Of a stretch of 42,518 nt of DNA, positions 26,327 through 36,171 are shown piece by piece. A program made the translations under genes and the position numbers. The notes under the pieces are model-generated. The model saw only the letters and a list, made by a program, of their open reading frames with translations. It ran no database searches and was not told where the DNA came from. Position 1 is the stretch's first letter, and each line of letters opens with the position of its first letter. The stretch is from Aeromonadales bacterium (GTDB lineage Bacteria; Pseudomonadota; Gammaproteobacteria; Enterobacterales; Aeromonadaceae), in NCBI GenBank assembly GCA_012518835.1, contig JAAYRH010000200.1, forward strand, positions 1 to 42,518. The letters are read 5' to 3'.

Positions 26327-27592
26327 ATGGATATCATCGCTAATCACGGCACCATGCTTATTTTGGTGGCGGCGCTCTTTGGCTTTTTTATGGCCTGGGG
26401 TATTGGTGCTAACGATGTGGCTAATGCCATGGGGACCTCAGTTGGTACCCGTTCGCTGACCATTAAGCAGGCGATTATTATCGCCATGATCTTCGAGTTT
26501 GCTGGAGCGTATTTAGCGGGAGGAGAAGTCACCTCCACAATTCGTAGCGGCATTATTGATTCTACTGCCTATGCCGACACGCCCGATGTTTTAGTGTTTG
26601 GCATGATTTCATCACTACTAGCATCGGGCACATGGTTACTGGTGGCCTCTTACTTTGGCTGGCCGGTCTCTACCACCCACTCCATTGTGGGGGCACTGAT
26701 TGGCTTCGCCTTAGTTTCATTAGGCTCAGATGCCGTACACTGGAGCAAGGTAAGCGGCATTGTTGGCTCTTGGATTATCACCCCTGCACTATCAGGCTTA
26801 TTGGCTTACTTCACTTTTATTAGCGTACAACGGCTGATTTTTAATGCCGACAAACCGTTAGATGCAGCCAAAAAATACGTGCCGGTTTATATCTTTTTAA
26901 CGGTGATGGTGCTTTGTTTAGTCACGTTGAAAAAAGGACTAACCCACGTCGGTCTGAATTTAAGTAGTGTAGAAAGCTGGGGGCTCACGCTGGTGTTGTC
27001 TTTAGCAGCTGCTATCTTGTCCAGTTTTTATATTAAGCGCCAGCAATACAACCCTAAAGACGATAAGAGTATGAATTACTCTAACGTCGAAAAAGTGTTT
27101 GGCATTTTAATGGTAATTACCGCCTGCGCGATGGCTTTTGCTCATGGCTCTAACGACGTAGCTAACGCCATTGGCCCATTATCGGCAGTAGTGAGTATTG
27201 TGCAAAGCTCTGGCCAAATTGCCGCCCAATCGTCTATTGCGTGGTGGATATTACCATTAGGTGGTATTGGTATCGTGATTGGCCTAGCGTCTTTAGGCCA
27301 TAAAGTGATGGCTACCGTGGGCACAGGCATCACTCATTTAACTCCAAGCCGCGGGTTTGCTGCCCAGTTAGCGACCGCTGCGACAGTGGTGATCGCATCC
27401 GGTACCGGCTTGCCCATCTCGACTACCCAAACCTTAGTAGGGGCAGTCATGGGGGTGGGGCTAGCACGTGGAATAGCCGCACTTAATCTTAACGTACTGC
27501 GTAATATAGTGGTATCGTGGATTGTTACCTTGCCTGCGGGGGCCATTTTATCCATCATCTTCTTCTATGCAATTCAGTGGTTTTTTAGCTGA
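26327..27592 (+). CDS. pit: PiT family inorganic phosphate transporter
   Basis: Secondary inner-membrane transporter of phosphate (as metal-phosphate with protons, or with sodium). It has 421 aa with 10-12 hydrophobic segments. The duplicated PiT signatures are plain: FFMAWGIGANDVANAMGTSVG near residue 25 and AFAHGSNDVANAIGPLSAVV near residue 275, each followed by a GWPVSTTHSIVGA- or GLPISTTQTLVGA-type motif. A hydrophilic cytoplasmic loop separates the halves (RQQYNPKDDKSMNYSNVEK). At this length it is closer to bacterial Pit of the DUF47-linked group than to E. coli PitA (499 aa). A terminator follows. Confidence 0.94.
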   Translation: MDIIANHGTMLILVAALFGFFMAWGIGANDVANAMGTSVGTRSLTIKQAIIIAMIFEFAGAYLAGGEVTSTIRSGIIDSTAYADTPDVLVFGMISSLLASGTWLLVASYFGWPVSTTHSIVGALIGFALVSLGSDAVHWSKVSGIVGSWIITPALSGLLAYFTFISVQRLIFNADKPLDAAKKYVPVYIFLTVMVLCLVTLKKGLTHVGLNLSSVESWGLTLVLSLAAAILSSFYIKRQQYNPKDDKSMNYSNVEKVFGILMVITACAMAFAHGSNDVANAIGPLSAVVSIVQSSGQIAAQSSIAWWILPLGGIGIVIGLASLGHKVMATVGTGITHLTPSRGFAAQLATAATVVIASGTGLPISTTQTLVGAVMGVGLARGIAALNLNVLRNIVVSWIVTLPAGAILSIIFFYAIQWFFS

Positions 27593-27602
27593 TATCTGTT
27601 TT

Positions 27603-27626
27603 CAAGGGGGCATATTCGCCCCCTTG
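27603..27626 (+). terminator. Intrinsic terminator after pit
   Basis: Perfect 9-bp stem CAAGGGGGC / GCCCCCTTG with a 6-base loop (ATATTC), followed by TTCTTGTCC. It is 11 bp after the pit stop and ends the DUF47-pit unit. Confidence 0.75.
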
Positions 27627-27690
27627 TTCTTGTCCTCGCTGTTAGCAGCCTTTACCATGTACCCATAGTCGAAAGTAAAGGATAGTCTAG

Positions 27691-28308
27691 GTGAAATCGA
27701 AACTAATTTTAGCGCTGCTGTGTTATCTGCCTTGGTTAAGCATGGCAGAGACCGCCAACCGCTATATTTCAGATGATGTGTATGCTTATCTGCATGCGGG
27801 GCCCAGCAATAAGTATCGTATTCTAGGCTCTATTAAAGCGGGTGAGCCTGTCGAACAACTCGATAGGGATGCTCAAACTAAATACGTACAAATTCGCGAC
27901 AGCGAAGGCCGTACTGGTTGGGTAGAAGGCCAGTTTGTGCAAAGTGAAGAAAGCTTTCGCTCTAAGCTACCCACCGTAGAAAAAGAGCTGCTTGAAACTA
28001 AAGAGTTACTCAGCAGTGCCGATCAGCGTCATGAGCAAGATGTAGCAGATAAAAGCCAACGTCTCGCCGAGCAAGAAGCTGAGCTAAAGCAAGTTCAAGG
28101 TCAGTTTAGTGAATTGCGAGCTGAGAATGCTAAGTTAGAAAGTGAAAACCAACGACTCACTAGCTTAATGGACGATAAAGAGCATCAAATTCGTCTCGAC
28201 TGGCTAATCAATGGCGGCATCGTTGCTGGTATTGGTGCCTTGGTGGGTTTTTTACTTCCTCTTATTCCGCTACGGCGCAAGCGTAACTCCGGTCGCTGGA
28301 TGAACTAG
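27691..28308 (+). CDS. ygiM: YgiM-like SH3 domain protein with C-terminal membrane anchor
   Basis: TIGR04211-type protein of 205 aa. It has a signal peptide (MKSKLILALLCYLPWLSMA), a bacterial SH3 domain at about residues 24-85 (YISDDVYAYLHAGPSNKYRILGSI through GRTGWVEGQFV), a coiled coil at 90-165 rich in Glu, Gln and Leu, one transmembrane helix at about 172-194, and a basic cytosolic tail RRKRNSGRWMN. The role is unknown, but periplasmic wall binding is plausible. It uses a GTG start. In E. coli ygiM lies beside cca and opposite ygiF; here it is separated from both. A strong terminator follows. Confidence 0.88.
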   Translation: MKSKLILALLCYLPWLSMAETANRYISDDVYAYLHAGPSNKYRILGSIKAGEPVEQLDRDAQTKYVQIRDSEGRTGWVEGQFVQSEESFRSKLPTVEKELLETKELLSSADQRHEQDVADKSQRLAEQEAELKQVQGQFSELRAENAKLESENQRLTSLMDDKEHQIRLDWLINGGIVAGIGALVGFLLPLIPLRRKRNSGRWMN

Positions 28309-28336
28309 CCGCTGCAGTTTTACCCCTAACTTTATT

Positions 28337-28369
28337 AGCCCCACGCTGTTAAACAGCGTGGGGCTTTTT
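28337..28369 (+). terminator. Strong intrinsic terminator after ygiM
   Basis: Stem AGCCCCACGCTG / CAGCGTGGGGCT (12 bp, perfect) with a 5-base loop TTAAA, followed by TTTTTATTTAT. A classic rho-independent terminator 28 bp after the stop. Confidence 0.92.
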
Positions 28370-28408
28370 ATTTATCTATTTTTTTACTACTCACATCTCA
28401 AGCAAATG

Positions 28409-28676
28409 ATACCAATCTGTAAAACTAACTGATCAAAACCTTTTTGCCATGGAGCTCACGCAAGAACACGGAAAAATAGTGATCAGATCTGAAAAGACCA
28501 CGGTATAGGTAAGAGCCAAACATCACAATCTGAACGAGAGGAGCCCTTACCCTATACAGGATTGATCACTTGTTGCACGTGAATTTCGTCCGTGCCTTCT
28601 GTGTTCTTCCGTGGCAAATATAGTCTTTAGTTTTTGCCTTAATGGAAACCGATCTCCTATTTACTTAGATTGGTAT
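28409..28676. repeat. MITE-like palindromic repeat element
   Basis: Bounded by exact 10-bp terminal inverted repeats, ATACCAATCT (28409-28418) and AGATTGGTAT (28667-28676). Inside are nested inverted pairs: TTGCCATGGA near 28445 against TCCGTGGCAA near 28608; GTGATCA (28479-28485) against TGATCAC (28563-28569); GTATAGG (28503-28509) against CCTATAC (28551-28557). The whole 268 bp could fold as one long imperfect hairpin. It has no ORF. This layout fits a non-autonomous miniature inverted-repeat element or an intergenic palindromic repeat. No clear target-site duplication is visible. Confidence 0.6.
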
Positions 28677-28739
28677 GAGCGCCACTGCGCGTAAATTTGC
28701 CTTTGCTTAGCTATCGGCGGTATACATGAAGGTAATACC

Positions 28740-28774
28740 AGACTACCAAAGACAGAGTTTACCTTTGGCAGTCT
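28740..28774. promoter_or_regulatory. Inverted repeat 22 bp upstream of putA
   Basis: AGACTACCAAAG (28740-28751) and CTTTGGCAGTCT (28763-28774) are inverted copies with one mismatch and an 11-base spacer. The position, between the probable promoter and the ribosome site, suits an operator or a leader hairpin. It has no T tract. Confidence 0.45.
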
Positions 28775-28796
28775 AGCCGCTATGTAGGAGTCGAGT

Positions 28797-31700
28797 ATGT
28801 TGAGTGTTGAGAGCGTCTTTGCCACAGAACCAGGAGCGCTAGATAAGACGGCGCTTCGTCACGCCATTAGTCAGCACTATATGGTAGATGAAGAGCGCTA
28901 CTTAGCCGAGCTAATAGAGCAGCTTCCCGCCGAAGCACCTACCCTCCAGCAAATTAGCGCCCAAGCCCAGGTTCTAGCCACTAAGGTGCGTAACAATAGT
29001 CAAAAAGGCGAACGGGTAGATGCCTTTTTACAGCAATACAGCTTAGATACCCAAGAGGGCATTATTTTAATGTGCCTGGCCGAAGCGCTGCTGCGCATTC
29101 CCGATCGCCACACCGCCGATGAGCTGATAAAAGATAAACTCTCCGGCGCCGACTGGGCAAAGTATTTTCGCCAAAGTAGCTCTACTCTAGTTAACGCTTC
29201 CACGTGGGGGCTAATGCTTACCGGTAAGGTCGTGCGCCTCGACAAAACTATTGACGGCCATCCAGCTAACTTACTGAACCGCATGATTAACCGTTTGGGT
29301 GAACCCGTGGTACGCTCGGCGATGAATAGCGCCATGAAAATAATGGGTAAGCAATTTGTGCTGGGCCGCACCATTGAGGAAGCCATTAGCGCCAGCCATA
29401 AAGCCCAAAGTAAAGGCTATAGCCACTCTTACGATATGTTAGGCGAAGCCGCACTCACGGCCGACGATGCCCAGCGCTACTTTAATGACTATGCCCACGC
29501 CATAGAAGCCGTGGGTAAGGAGCCGAGCGATCATCCTGGCATGCGCTCTTCAGTATCAATTAAGTTATCGGCGCTACATCCTCGCTATCAAGAAGCTAAC
29601 CGTAAGCGCGTCATGAATGAGTTATTTGAGACGGTATTGCGGCTACTGACCCGCGCCCGTGCTTTTAATGTGCCGCTCACTATTGATGCCGAAGAAATGG
29701 ATCGCCTCGAGCTCTCTTTAGACTTGTTTAGCGCTTTATATCACAGCGAAGCTAACCAAGGTTGGGGCGGCCTGGGCATTGTAGTTCAAGCTTATGCTAA
29801 ACGTGCCTTGCCAGTATTGGCATGGCTAACGGCACTGGCAAAAGAGCAAGGTGATACAATCGCGGTGCGCCTCGTTAAAGGTGCTTATTGGGACAGTGAA
29901 ATAAAACACAGCCAGCAGCTAGGCTTAGCTGGCTATCCCGTGTTTACCCGCAAGGCGGGGACCGATGTGGCTTATTTAGTATGCGCTCGCTATCTATTAA
30001 GTTCAGCTACGCAAGAGGCCCTTTATCCGCAGTTTGCGACCCACAATGCGCATACGGTGATGGCGATTATGGCCATGGCACAAGACCGAGCGTATGAGTT
30101 TCAACGCTTACACGGCATGGGAGCTGAGCTATACCAGATATTATTAAGTGAACATCCTGAGCTACATTGTCGTATTTATGCGCCGGTGGGAGCTCATAAA
30201 GATCTGCTGCCCTATTTGGTTCGCCGCTTATTAGAAAACGGTGCAAATAACTCGTTTGTGCATAAGCTGATGGATCCTAATATTCCCATCGAAAAACTCT
30301 GCAAGCATCCGCTGCTTAAGCTCGCTCAGTCCACAAGTTTGGCCAACGATCAGATACCGCTTCCAGCTGATATTTTTTCTGACCGCAAAAACTCCTGCGG
30401 TCTCAATATGAATATTGAGTGCATGCGCGAGCCTTTTTTTACCAAGCTAGACCAGCTTTATACTCACGATTGGCACGGCGGACCAGTTATTAATGGCCAG
30501 CGACTGACCTCTACGCCAATATACAAAATAGTTAGCCCGCAAAATGTTAATCAAGAAGTAGGATTAGTACATTTTGCAGATGGCACCATGATAGAAACGG
30601 CGATAACTCACGCGGTGAGTGCTTTTCCAACGTGGCGAAATACCCCTGTCGCTGAGCGAGCCGCGATCATTGAGCGCCTAGGTGATCTATTAGAAGAGCA
30701 CTCAGCAGAGTTTATTTCGTTGTGTACCCGTGAAGCGGGCAAACTGTTACAAGATGGCATTGATGAAGTACGAGAAGCAGTGGACTTTTGTCGTTATTAT
30801 GCCAATCAAGCTCGCCAACTGATGATGCCTATCACCCTGCCTGGCTATACCGGTGAGTCTAATCTGCTACTCACCCAAGGCCGAGGGCCGTTTGTGTGTA
30901 TTAGCCCATGGAACTTTCCATTAGCGATTTTTATTGGCCAAGTGAGTGCCGCACTGGTCACCGGCAATACTGTACTCGCTAAACCCGCACCACAAACCAA
31001 TCTCATTGCGTATCTGGCCACTATATTAGCTCATGAAGCAGGGGTCCCCCCTAAGGCTCTGCAATTACTGCTGGGTGAAGGTCCCAGCGTTGGCGCAGCC
31101 TTAGTGGCCGACCCGCGTATTGCGGGCGTGTGTTTTACCGGCTCCCATGCAACCGCTCAGCAGATTAACCACACTCTTGCTCAACGCAGCGGCGCTATTA
31201 TTCCGCTGATTGCCGAAACCGGCGGGCAAAACGCCATGATAGTGGACTCGAGTGCTTTGCCTGAGCAAGTAGTACAAGATATTATTCGCGGTGCTTTTCA
31301 AAGCGCTGGTCAGCGCTGCTCGGCGCTGCGCGTCTTGTATCTACAAGAAGAAATAGCCGACTCCATTCTCATTATGCTCAAAGGCGCCATGCAGGAGCTA
31401 AAAGTAGGTGATCCCGCGCATTGGTCGACAGATGTGGGGCCGGTGATAGATAAGGCGGCGCAAGAAAACTTGCAGGCCCACATAGAAAAAATGCAAGGTG
31501 CGGGCCATGCTTTGCTTGCCCAAACCGCTTTACCTAGCTCTATTCCTGAGGGCTTTTATATTGCGCCAAGTGCTTTTGCCATCAACAGCATTAGCGAGCT
31601 GGCAGAAGAACAGTTTGGGCCTATTTTGCATATTGTGCGCTTTAACGCCAAAGCATTGGATACAGTCATTCGCGACATTAACGCCACCGGTTATGGCTTA

Positions 31701-31961
31701 ACTCTTGGTATCCATAGTCGCAATGCCTCCTTTGCCGAGTATCTGGCTAAGCACTTAGCCGTGGGTAATGTGTATATTAATCGCGATCAAATTGGCGCCA
31801 TGGTGGGCGTGCAACCCTTTGGTGGGCAAGGTTTATCGGGCACCGGACCTAAAGCCGGTGGGCCGTTATACTTAACTCGATTTGTCACTGAAAAAACCAT
31901 TACCAATAATACCGCTGCCATTGGTGGCAATGCTGGGCTATTGTCGTTAGGTGATGAATAA
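28797..31961 (+). CDS. putA: PutA, bifunctional proline dehydrogenase / L-glutamate gamma-semialdehyde dehydrogenase
   Basis: Oxidises proline to glutamate, first to pyrroline-5-carboxylate with FAD and then to glutamate with NAD. It has 1054 aa. The N-terminal half is the proline dehydrogenase barrel (LSALHPRYQ, TIDAEEMDRLELSLDLF, RLVKGAYWDSEIKHSQQLG, EFQRLHGMG, YAPVGAHKDLLPYLVRRLLENGANNSFV). The second half is the aldehyde dehydrogenase (FVCISPWNFPLAIFIGQ, GVCFTGSHATA, ETGGQNAMIVDSSALPEQV, catalytic Cys841 in GQRCSALR). The DNA-binding ribbon-helix-helix domain of E. coli PutA is absent at the N terminus, so this form cannot repress its own gene that way. It has no linked putP. Confidence 0.94.
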   Translation: MLSVESVFATEPGALDKTALRHAISQHYMVDEERYLAELIEQLPAEAPTLQQISAQAQVLATKVRNNSQKGERVDAFLQQYSLDTQEGIILMCLAEALLRIPDRHTADELIKDKLSGADWAKYFRQSSSTLVNASTWGLMLTGKVVRLDKTIDGHPANLLNRMINRLGEPVVRSAMNSAMKIMGKQFVLGRTIEEAISASHKAQSKGYSHSYDMLGEAALTADDAQRYFNDYAHAIEAVGKEPSDHPGMRSSVSIKLSALHPRYQEANRKRVMNELFETVLRLLTRARAFNVPLTIDAEEMDRLELSLDLFSALYHSEANQGWGGLGIVVQAYAKRALPVLAWLTALAKEQGDTIAVRLVKGAYWDSEIKHSQQLGLAGYPVFTRKAGTDVAYLVCARYLLSSATQEALYPQFATHNAHTVMAIMAMAQDRAYEFQRLHGMGAELYQILLSEHPELHCRIYAPVGAHKDLLPYLVRRLLENGANNSFVHKLMDPNIPIEKLCKHPLLKLAQSTSLANDQIPLPADIFSDRKNSCGLNMNIECMREPFFTKLDQLYTHDWHGGPVINGQRLTSTPIYKIVSPQNVNQEVGLVHFADGTMIETAITHAVSAFPTWRNTPVAERAAIIERLGDLLEEHSAEFISLCTREAGKLLQDGIDEVREAVDFCRYYANQARQLMMPITLPGYTGESNLLLTQGRGPFVCISPWNFPLAIFIGQVSAALVTGNTVLAKPAPQTNLIAYLATILAHEAGVPPKALQLLLGEGPSVGAALVADPRIAGVCFTGSHATAQQINHTLAQRSGAIIPLIAETGGQNAMIVDSSALPEQVVQDIIRGAFQSAGQRCSALRVLYLQEEIADSILIMLKGAMQELKVGDPAHWSTDVGPVIDKAAQENLQAHIEKMQGAGHALLAQTALPSSIPEGFYIAPSAFAINSISELAEEQFGPILHIVRFNAKALDTVIRDINATGYGLTLGIHSRNASFAEYLAKHLAVGNVYINRDQIGAMVGVQPFGGQGLSGTGPKAGGPLYLTRFVTEKTITNNTAAIGGNAGLLSLGDE

Positions 31962-32013
31962 AAGTTCGTTTATTCACCCACTTTCGCTATGGTCTAATAG
32001 CAAGAGCCGCGTA

Positions 32014-32058
32014 ATTACGCTAGGCTGGCAAGGTAGCGTAATGGGATTCGTCCTTGCC
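32014..32058. other. Overlapping alternative hairpins upstream of fdnG
   Basis: ATTACGCTA (32014-32022) pairs perfectly with TAGCGTAAT (32034-32042). The loop contains GGCAAGG (32027-32033), which is complementary to CCTTGCC (32052-32058). The two stems cannot form together. They lie in the 198-bp gap between putA and fdnG and could be a putA 3' structure or an fdnG leader switch. No strong T tract is present. Confidence 0.4.
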
Positions 32059-32159
32059 TAAATCATTCTAATAATATTTATAAGAAGCGATGTAAGTTAG
32101 TTTAGTAATCAATACGTTAGAAAAACCTACCACTAACTATGTGTTACAAGGAGAGCGTC

Positions 32160-35100
32160 ATGACAAATCTAAGCCGGCGCGATTTTTTTAAAGTAACGGG
32201 GGCTACCCTCGCTACTTCTAGTTTAGCGGCGTTGGGAATGACCCCTGCTCCCGCCGTGGCGGCCGCACGCCAATATAAACTGGATCGCGCCACTGAAACC
32301 CGCAGCACCTGCCCCTACTGCTCAGTGGCTTGCGGTATCTTGGTTTATAGCATGGGCGATGGTGCTAAAAATGCTAAACCCAGCGTCATGCATATTGAAG
32401 GCGACCATGATCACCCGGTCAACCGCGGTACTCTGTGCCCCAAAGGCGCTGGTCTAGTCGACTTTATTCACAGCCCGAACCGCTTAAAGTTTCCAGAATA
32501 TCGTGCCCCAGGTTCCGATAAGTGGGAGCGTATCTCTTGGGAGCAAGCCTATAGCGGCATCGCCAAGTTAATGAAAGAAGACCGGGATGCAAACTTTATT
32601 CAGCAAACCGACGATGGCAAAACCGTTAACCGTTGGGTGACCACCGGTATGTTAGCCGCCTCCGCCAGTAGTAATGAAGTGGGCTATATCACCCATAAAG
32701 TAGTGCGCCCTTTGGGCATGTTAGCGTTCGATAACCAAGCACGCGTTTGACACGGTCCTACGGTGGCAGGTCTTGCCCCAACTTTTGGCCGTGGTGCGAT
32801 GACGAATCATTGGGTCGATATTAAAAACGCTGACGTGATACTGATCATGGGCGGTAACGCTGCTGAAGCGCACCCCTGTGGCTTTAAATGGGTAACGGAA
32901 GCGAAGGCACATAACAATGCCACGCTGATCGTGGTGGATCCTCGCTTTAACCGCTCAGCTTCGGTGGCCGACGTGTATGCGCCGATCCGTACCGGTACCG
33001 ATATCGTCTTTTTAGGCGGTGTTATCAAGTATCTGCTTGATACCAACCAGATCCAGCATGAATACGTTAATAACTACACCGACTTATCCTTCTTAGTTGA
33101 TGAAGACTTTAACTTTGAAGAAGGTATTTTCTCTGGCTACGACGAAGCTACCAGCAGCTACGATAAAACCTCGTGGGATTACCAGCTAGACGAGCAAGGG
33201 GAAGTGATTGCCGACCCAAGCTTGCAAGACCCTCGCTGTGTTTATCAGCTATTAAAACAGCACTATCAACGCTATACCCCTGAAATGGTAGAGCGAGTCT
33301 GTGGCACCCCGATTGCTAAATTTAATCAGATCTGTGAGCTATTAGCCTCAACTCATACCCCAGATAGAGCCGGTACCATCCTATATGCATTAGGTTGGAC
33401 TCAGCACTCGATTGGCTCACAAATCATTCGCACCGGCGCCATGATGCAGCTGTTGCTGGGGAACATTGGGATTGCCGGCGGTGGCATGAACGCACTTCGC
33501 GGTCACTCTAATATCCAAGGCTTAACCGACTTAGGGTTAATGACTAACCTGTTGCCTGGTTATATGACTCTGCCCAATGAAGCCGAGCAAAACTTTGATA
33601 GTTATATTGACAAGCGTACCCAAAAGCCACTGCGCAAAAACCAGATGAGCTACTGGCAAAACTATAAGAACTTTCACGTTAGCCTAGCTAAAGCATGGTG
33701 GGGTGATCACGCTCACGAAGATAATAACTACGCTTTTGATTATCTACCTAAGCTCGATAAGCCCTACGATATGTTGCAGGTTTATGAGCTGATGAACCAA
33801 GGCAAGATGAACGGTTATATCTGTCAGGGCTTTAACCCGCTGGCCGCAGCACCTAACAAAGCCAAGATGATTAAATCGCTGTCGCAGCTGAAGTTCATGG
33901 TAATCATGGATCCGCTAGTGACTGAAACTTCTGAGTTTTGGCGTAACGCGGGTGAGTCTAACGATGTGAATTCAGCCGATATTCAAACTGAAGTCTATCG
34001 CTTGCCCACCTCTTGCTTTGCCGAAGAAGCAGGCACGCTAGTGAACTCCGGCCGTTGGCTGCAATGGCACTGGAAAGCCGCTGAGCCACCAGGAGAAGCT
34101 AAGACCGACATCGAGATCATGGCCACACTGTATCAGCATATTCGTCGGCTTTATGAGCAAGACGGCGGCACCTTTGCTGAACCCATCACCGAGCTGTCGT
34201 GGCCGTATGCTAATCCCTACGAGCCTACCGCCGAAGAGTTGGCCAAAGAGCTAAACGGTCGGGCATTACGTGATGTAACGGATGGCGACGGTAACGTCAT
34301 CCGTAAAGCAGGCGAACAGCTCGCCGGCTTTGGTGAAATGCGTGATGATGGCTCTACGTTAGGTGGTTGCTGGATTTATGCCGGCTCGTGGACTGAAGAA
34401 GGCAACATGATGGCACGCCGTGATACCAGTGATCCTACCGGTATTGGGCAAACACTAAATTGGGCGTGGGCATGGCCGGCTAACCGTCGTGTACTGTATA
34501 ACCGCGCCTCTTGTGATGTGCAAGGTCAGCCTTTTGATCCGCGCCGCTCACTCGTTCATTGGGACGGCAGCAAGTGGACTGGGGCCGATGTACCGGACTT
34601 TAAAGCCAACGAGCCGCCCGCCGATGGCATGGGGCCATTTATTATGAACCCCGAGGGCGTCGCGCGCTTTTTTGCGCGCGGTAATATGGCAGAAGGTCCT
34701 TTCCCGACCCATTACGAACCCTTTGAAACGCCACTGGGTTATAACCCGCTGTTTAAAGATAATGCTAGAGCGACCAGTAACCCCGCAGCACGGTTGTTTG
34801 CAGATGATAGAGCCGATATGGGCACCGCTGAGAACTTCCCTTATGTGGGCACCACTTATCGCTTAACCGAGCATTTCCATTACTGGAGCAAGAACGTGCT
34901 GCTGAACGCCATTATTCAGCCGCAGCAGTTTGTGGAGATTGGTGCCGAGCTGGCAGGTGAGCTAAATATTAACCAAGGCGATACCGTTAAAGTGTCCTCT
35001 CACCGTGGCTATATTAAAGCCCAGGCCGTGGTCACTAAACGAATTCGCGGCTTAGATATCGACGGACAGCGGGTACACCACATTGGTATTCCCATTCACT

Positions 35101-35222
35101 GGGGCTTTGTGGGTGTGACGCAGCCAGGCTTTTTAGCCAATACACTGACGCCGTCAGTGGGGGACGCTAACTCACAAACACCTGAGTTTAAGTCCTTTTT
35201 AGTCAACGTCGAAAAGGTGTAA
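32160..35222 (+). CDS. fdnG: Formate dehydrogenase-N alpha subunit, selenocysteine-containing
   Basis: Catalytic subunit of membrane-bound periplasmic formate dehydrogenase (molybdenum bis-MGD, one 4Fe-4S, Sec). The 1020-residue protein is read through the TGA at 32748-32750 as Sec197 (context NQARV-U-HGPTVA, as in E. coli FdnG Sec196). It begins with a Tat signal, SRRDFFK, then a 4Fe-4S motif [12 protein letters not shown] and CPKGAG. After Sec come [39 protein letters not shown] and the C-terminal [33 protein letters not shown]. The ATG at 32160 has AAGGAG six bases upstream. A standard ORF caller would split this gene into two pieces. It resembles FdnG and FdoG about equally, and the fdhE linkage is like fdoGHI-fdhE. 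Confidence 0.97.
32751..32793 (+). promoter_or_regulatory. Bacterial SECIS element in fdnG
   Basis: Immediately after the TGA, CACGG[T]CC (32751-32758) pairs with GGCCGTG (32787-32793), and an inner stem carries the apical GGCAGGTCTTGCC (32765-32777). The AGGTCT loop is the SelB-recognised motif known from E. coli fdhF and fdnG. This hairpin tells SelB to insert selenocysteine. Confidence 0.9.
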
Positions 35223-35232
35223 GGAGAAAGTC

Positions 35233-36171
35233 ATGGCTTCACAAGCAGCAATGGATATTAAGCGTCGCTCGGCGACCACTACTCCTTCAACCCAAGTACG
35301 TAACTCTACCGTGCAAGGCGGTGGCGTGGCCAAGCTTATCGATGTATCGCAATGCATTGGTTGCAAGGCCTGTCAGGTAGCGTGTTTGGAGTGGAACGAT
35401 CTGCGTGACGATGTTGGCCATAACGTCGGGGTGTATGATAACCCCGCCGATTTGACCGAAAACAGCTGGACCGTGATGCGCTTTGCCGAGCACGAAAAAG
35501 ACGATGGCGATCTAGAATGGCTGATCCGCAAAGATGGCTGTATGCACTGTGAGGATCCGGGGTGTTTAAAGGCGTGCCCTTCGCCCGGGGCCATCGTGCA
35601 GCATGCCAATGGCATCGTCGACTTTAATCAAGAGCACTGTATTGGCTGTGGTTATTGTGTAACCGGTTGTCCTTTTGACGTACCGCGTATCTCTAAAACC
35701 GATAAAAAAGCTTACAAGTGTAACTTGTGTGTCGACCGAGTATCGGTGGGACAGGAGCCGGCCTGTGTGAAAACCTGCCCGACCGGCGCCATTACCTTTG
35801 GCTCCAAAGATGATATGAAGCAACACGCCAATGAGCGTATTGCCGACTTACAATCTCGGGGCTATGACAACGCCGGTTTGTATGATCCCGAAGGCGTGGG
35901 CGGCACTCATGTGATGTATGTACTGCATCACGCCGACCAACCCCAGCTTTATAGTGGTTTGGCTAAGGCGCCAACCATTAGTGGGATTGTCTCTGCATGG
36001 AAAGGCCCCGCCAAACCCATTGGGGTGGCGGCTATGGTACTGACGGCACTGGTAGGTGCGGCGCATTATATTCGCAATCGCCCCTCTGAAGTCACCAAAG
36101 CCGACGAACAAGCCGCGGCGGCACTAGCCGAAGCTGAGCAAAGGGCGGCTGAGGAGGAAAGACATGGCTAA
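35233..36171 (+). CDS. fdxH: Formate dehydrogenase-N beta subunit, four 4Fe-4S clusters
   Basis: Electron-transfer subunit linking FdnG to the cytochrome b. It has 312 aa. Four cysteine groups are visible: [46 protein letters not shown], and [26 protein letters not shown]-terminal membrane anchor lies near residue 260 ([19 protein letters not shown]). It ends in a longer charged and Ala-rich tail ([20 protein letters not shown]) than E. coli FdnH (294 aa). It starts 10 bp after fdnG with AAGGAG and overlaps fdnI by eight bases. Confidence 0.95.
   Translation: MASQAAMDIKRRSATTTPSTQVRNSTVQGGGVAKLIDVSQCIGCKACQVACLEWNDLRDDVGHNVGVYDNPADLTENSWTVMRFAEHEKDDGDLEWLIRKDGCMHCEDPGCLKACPSPGAIVQHANGIVDFNQEHCIGCGYCVTGCPFDVPRISKTDKKAYKCNLCVDRVSVGQEPACVKTCPTGAITFGSKDDMKQHANERIADLQSRGYDNAGLYDPEGVGGTHVMYVLHHADQPQLYSGLAKAPTISGIVSAWKGPAKPIGVAAMVLTALVGAAHYIRNRPSEVTKADEQAAAALAEAEQRAAEEERHG

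Larger units (their letters stand above)
28309..28796. other. 488-bp intergenic region between ygiM and putA
   Basis: No credible gene. From left to right it holds the ygiM terminator (28337-28369), a palindromic MITE-like element (28409-28676) and an inverted repeat just before putA (28740-28774). The putA ribosome site is AGGAG about five bases before the ATG. Confidence 0.7.

Noticed and set aside
32748..32750. fdnG as a pseudogene or as two separate genes because of the internal TGA
   Set aside because: The TGA is at the known Sec position, a SECIS hairpin follows, and selA, selB and selC are in the same block. It is recoding, not damage.
35287..36111. Several antisense open frames over fdxH
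   Set aside because: They overlap the cysteine-rich ferredoxin gene, whose motifs are all intact. The antisense translations look like nothing known.
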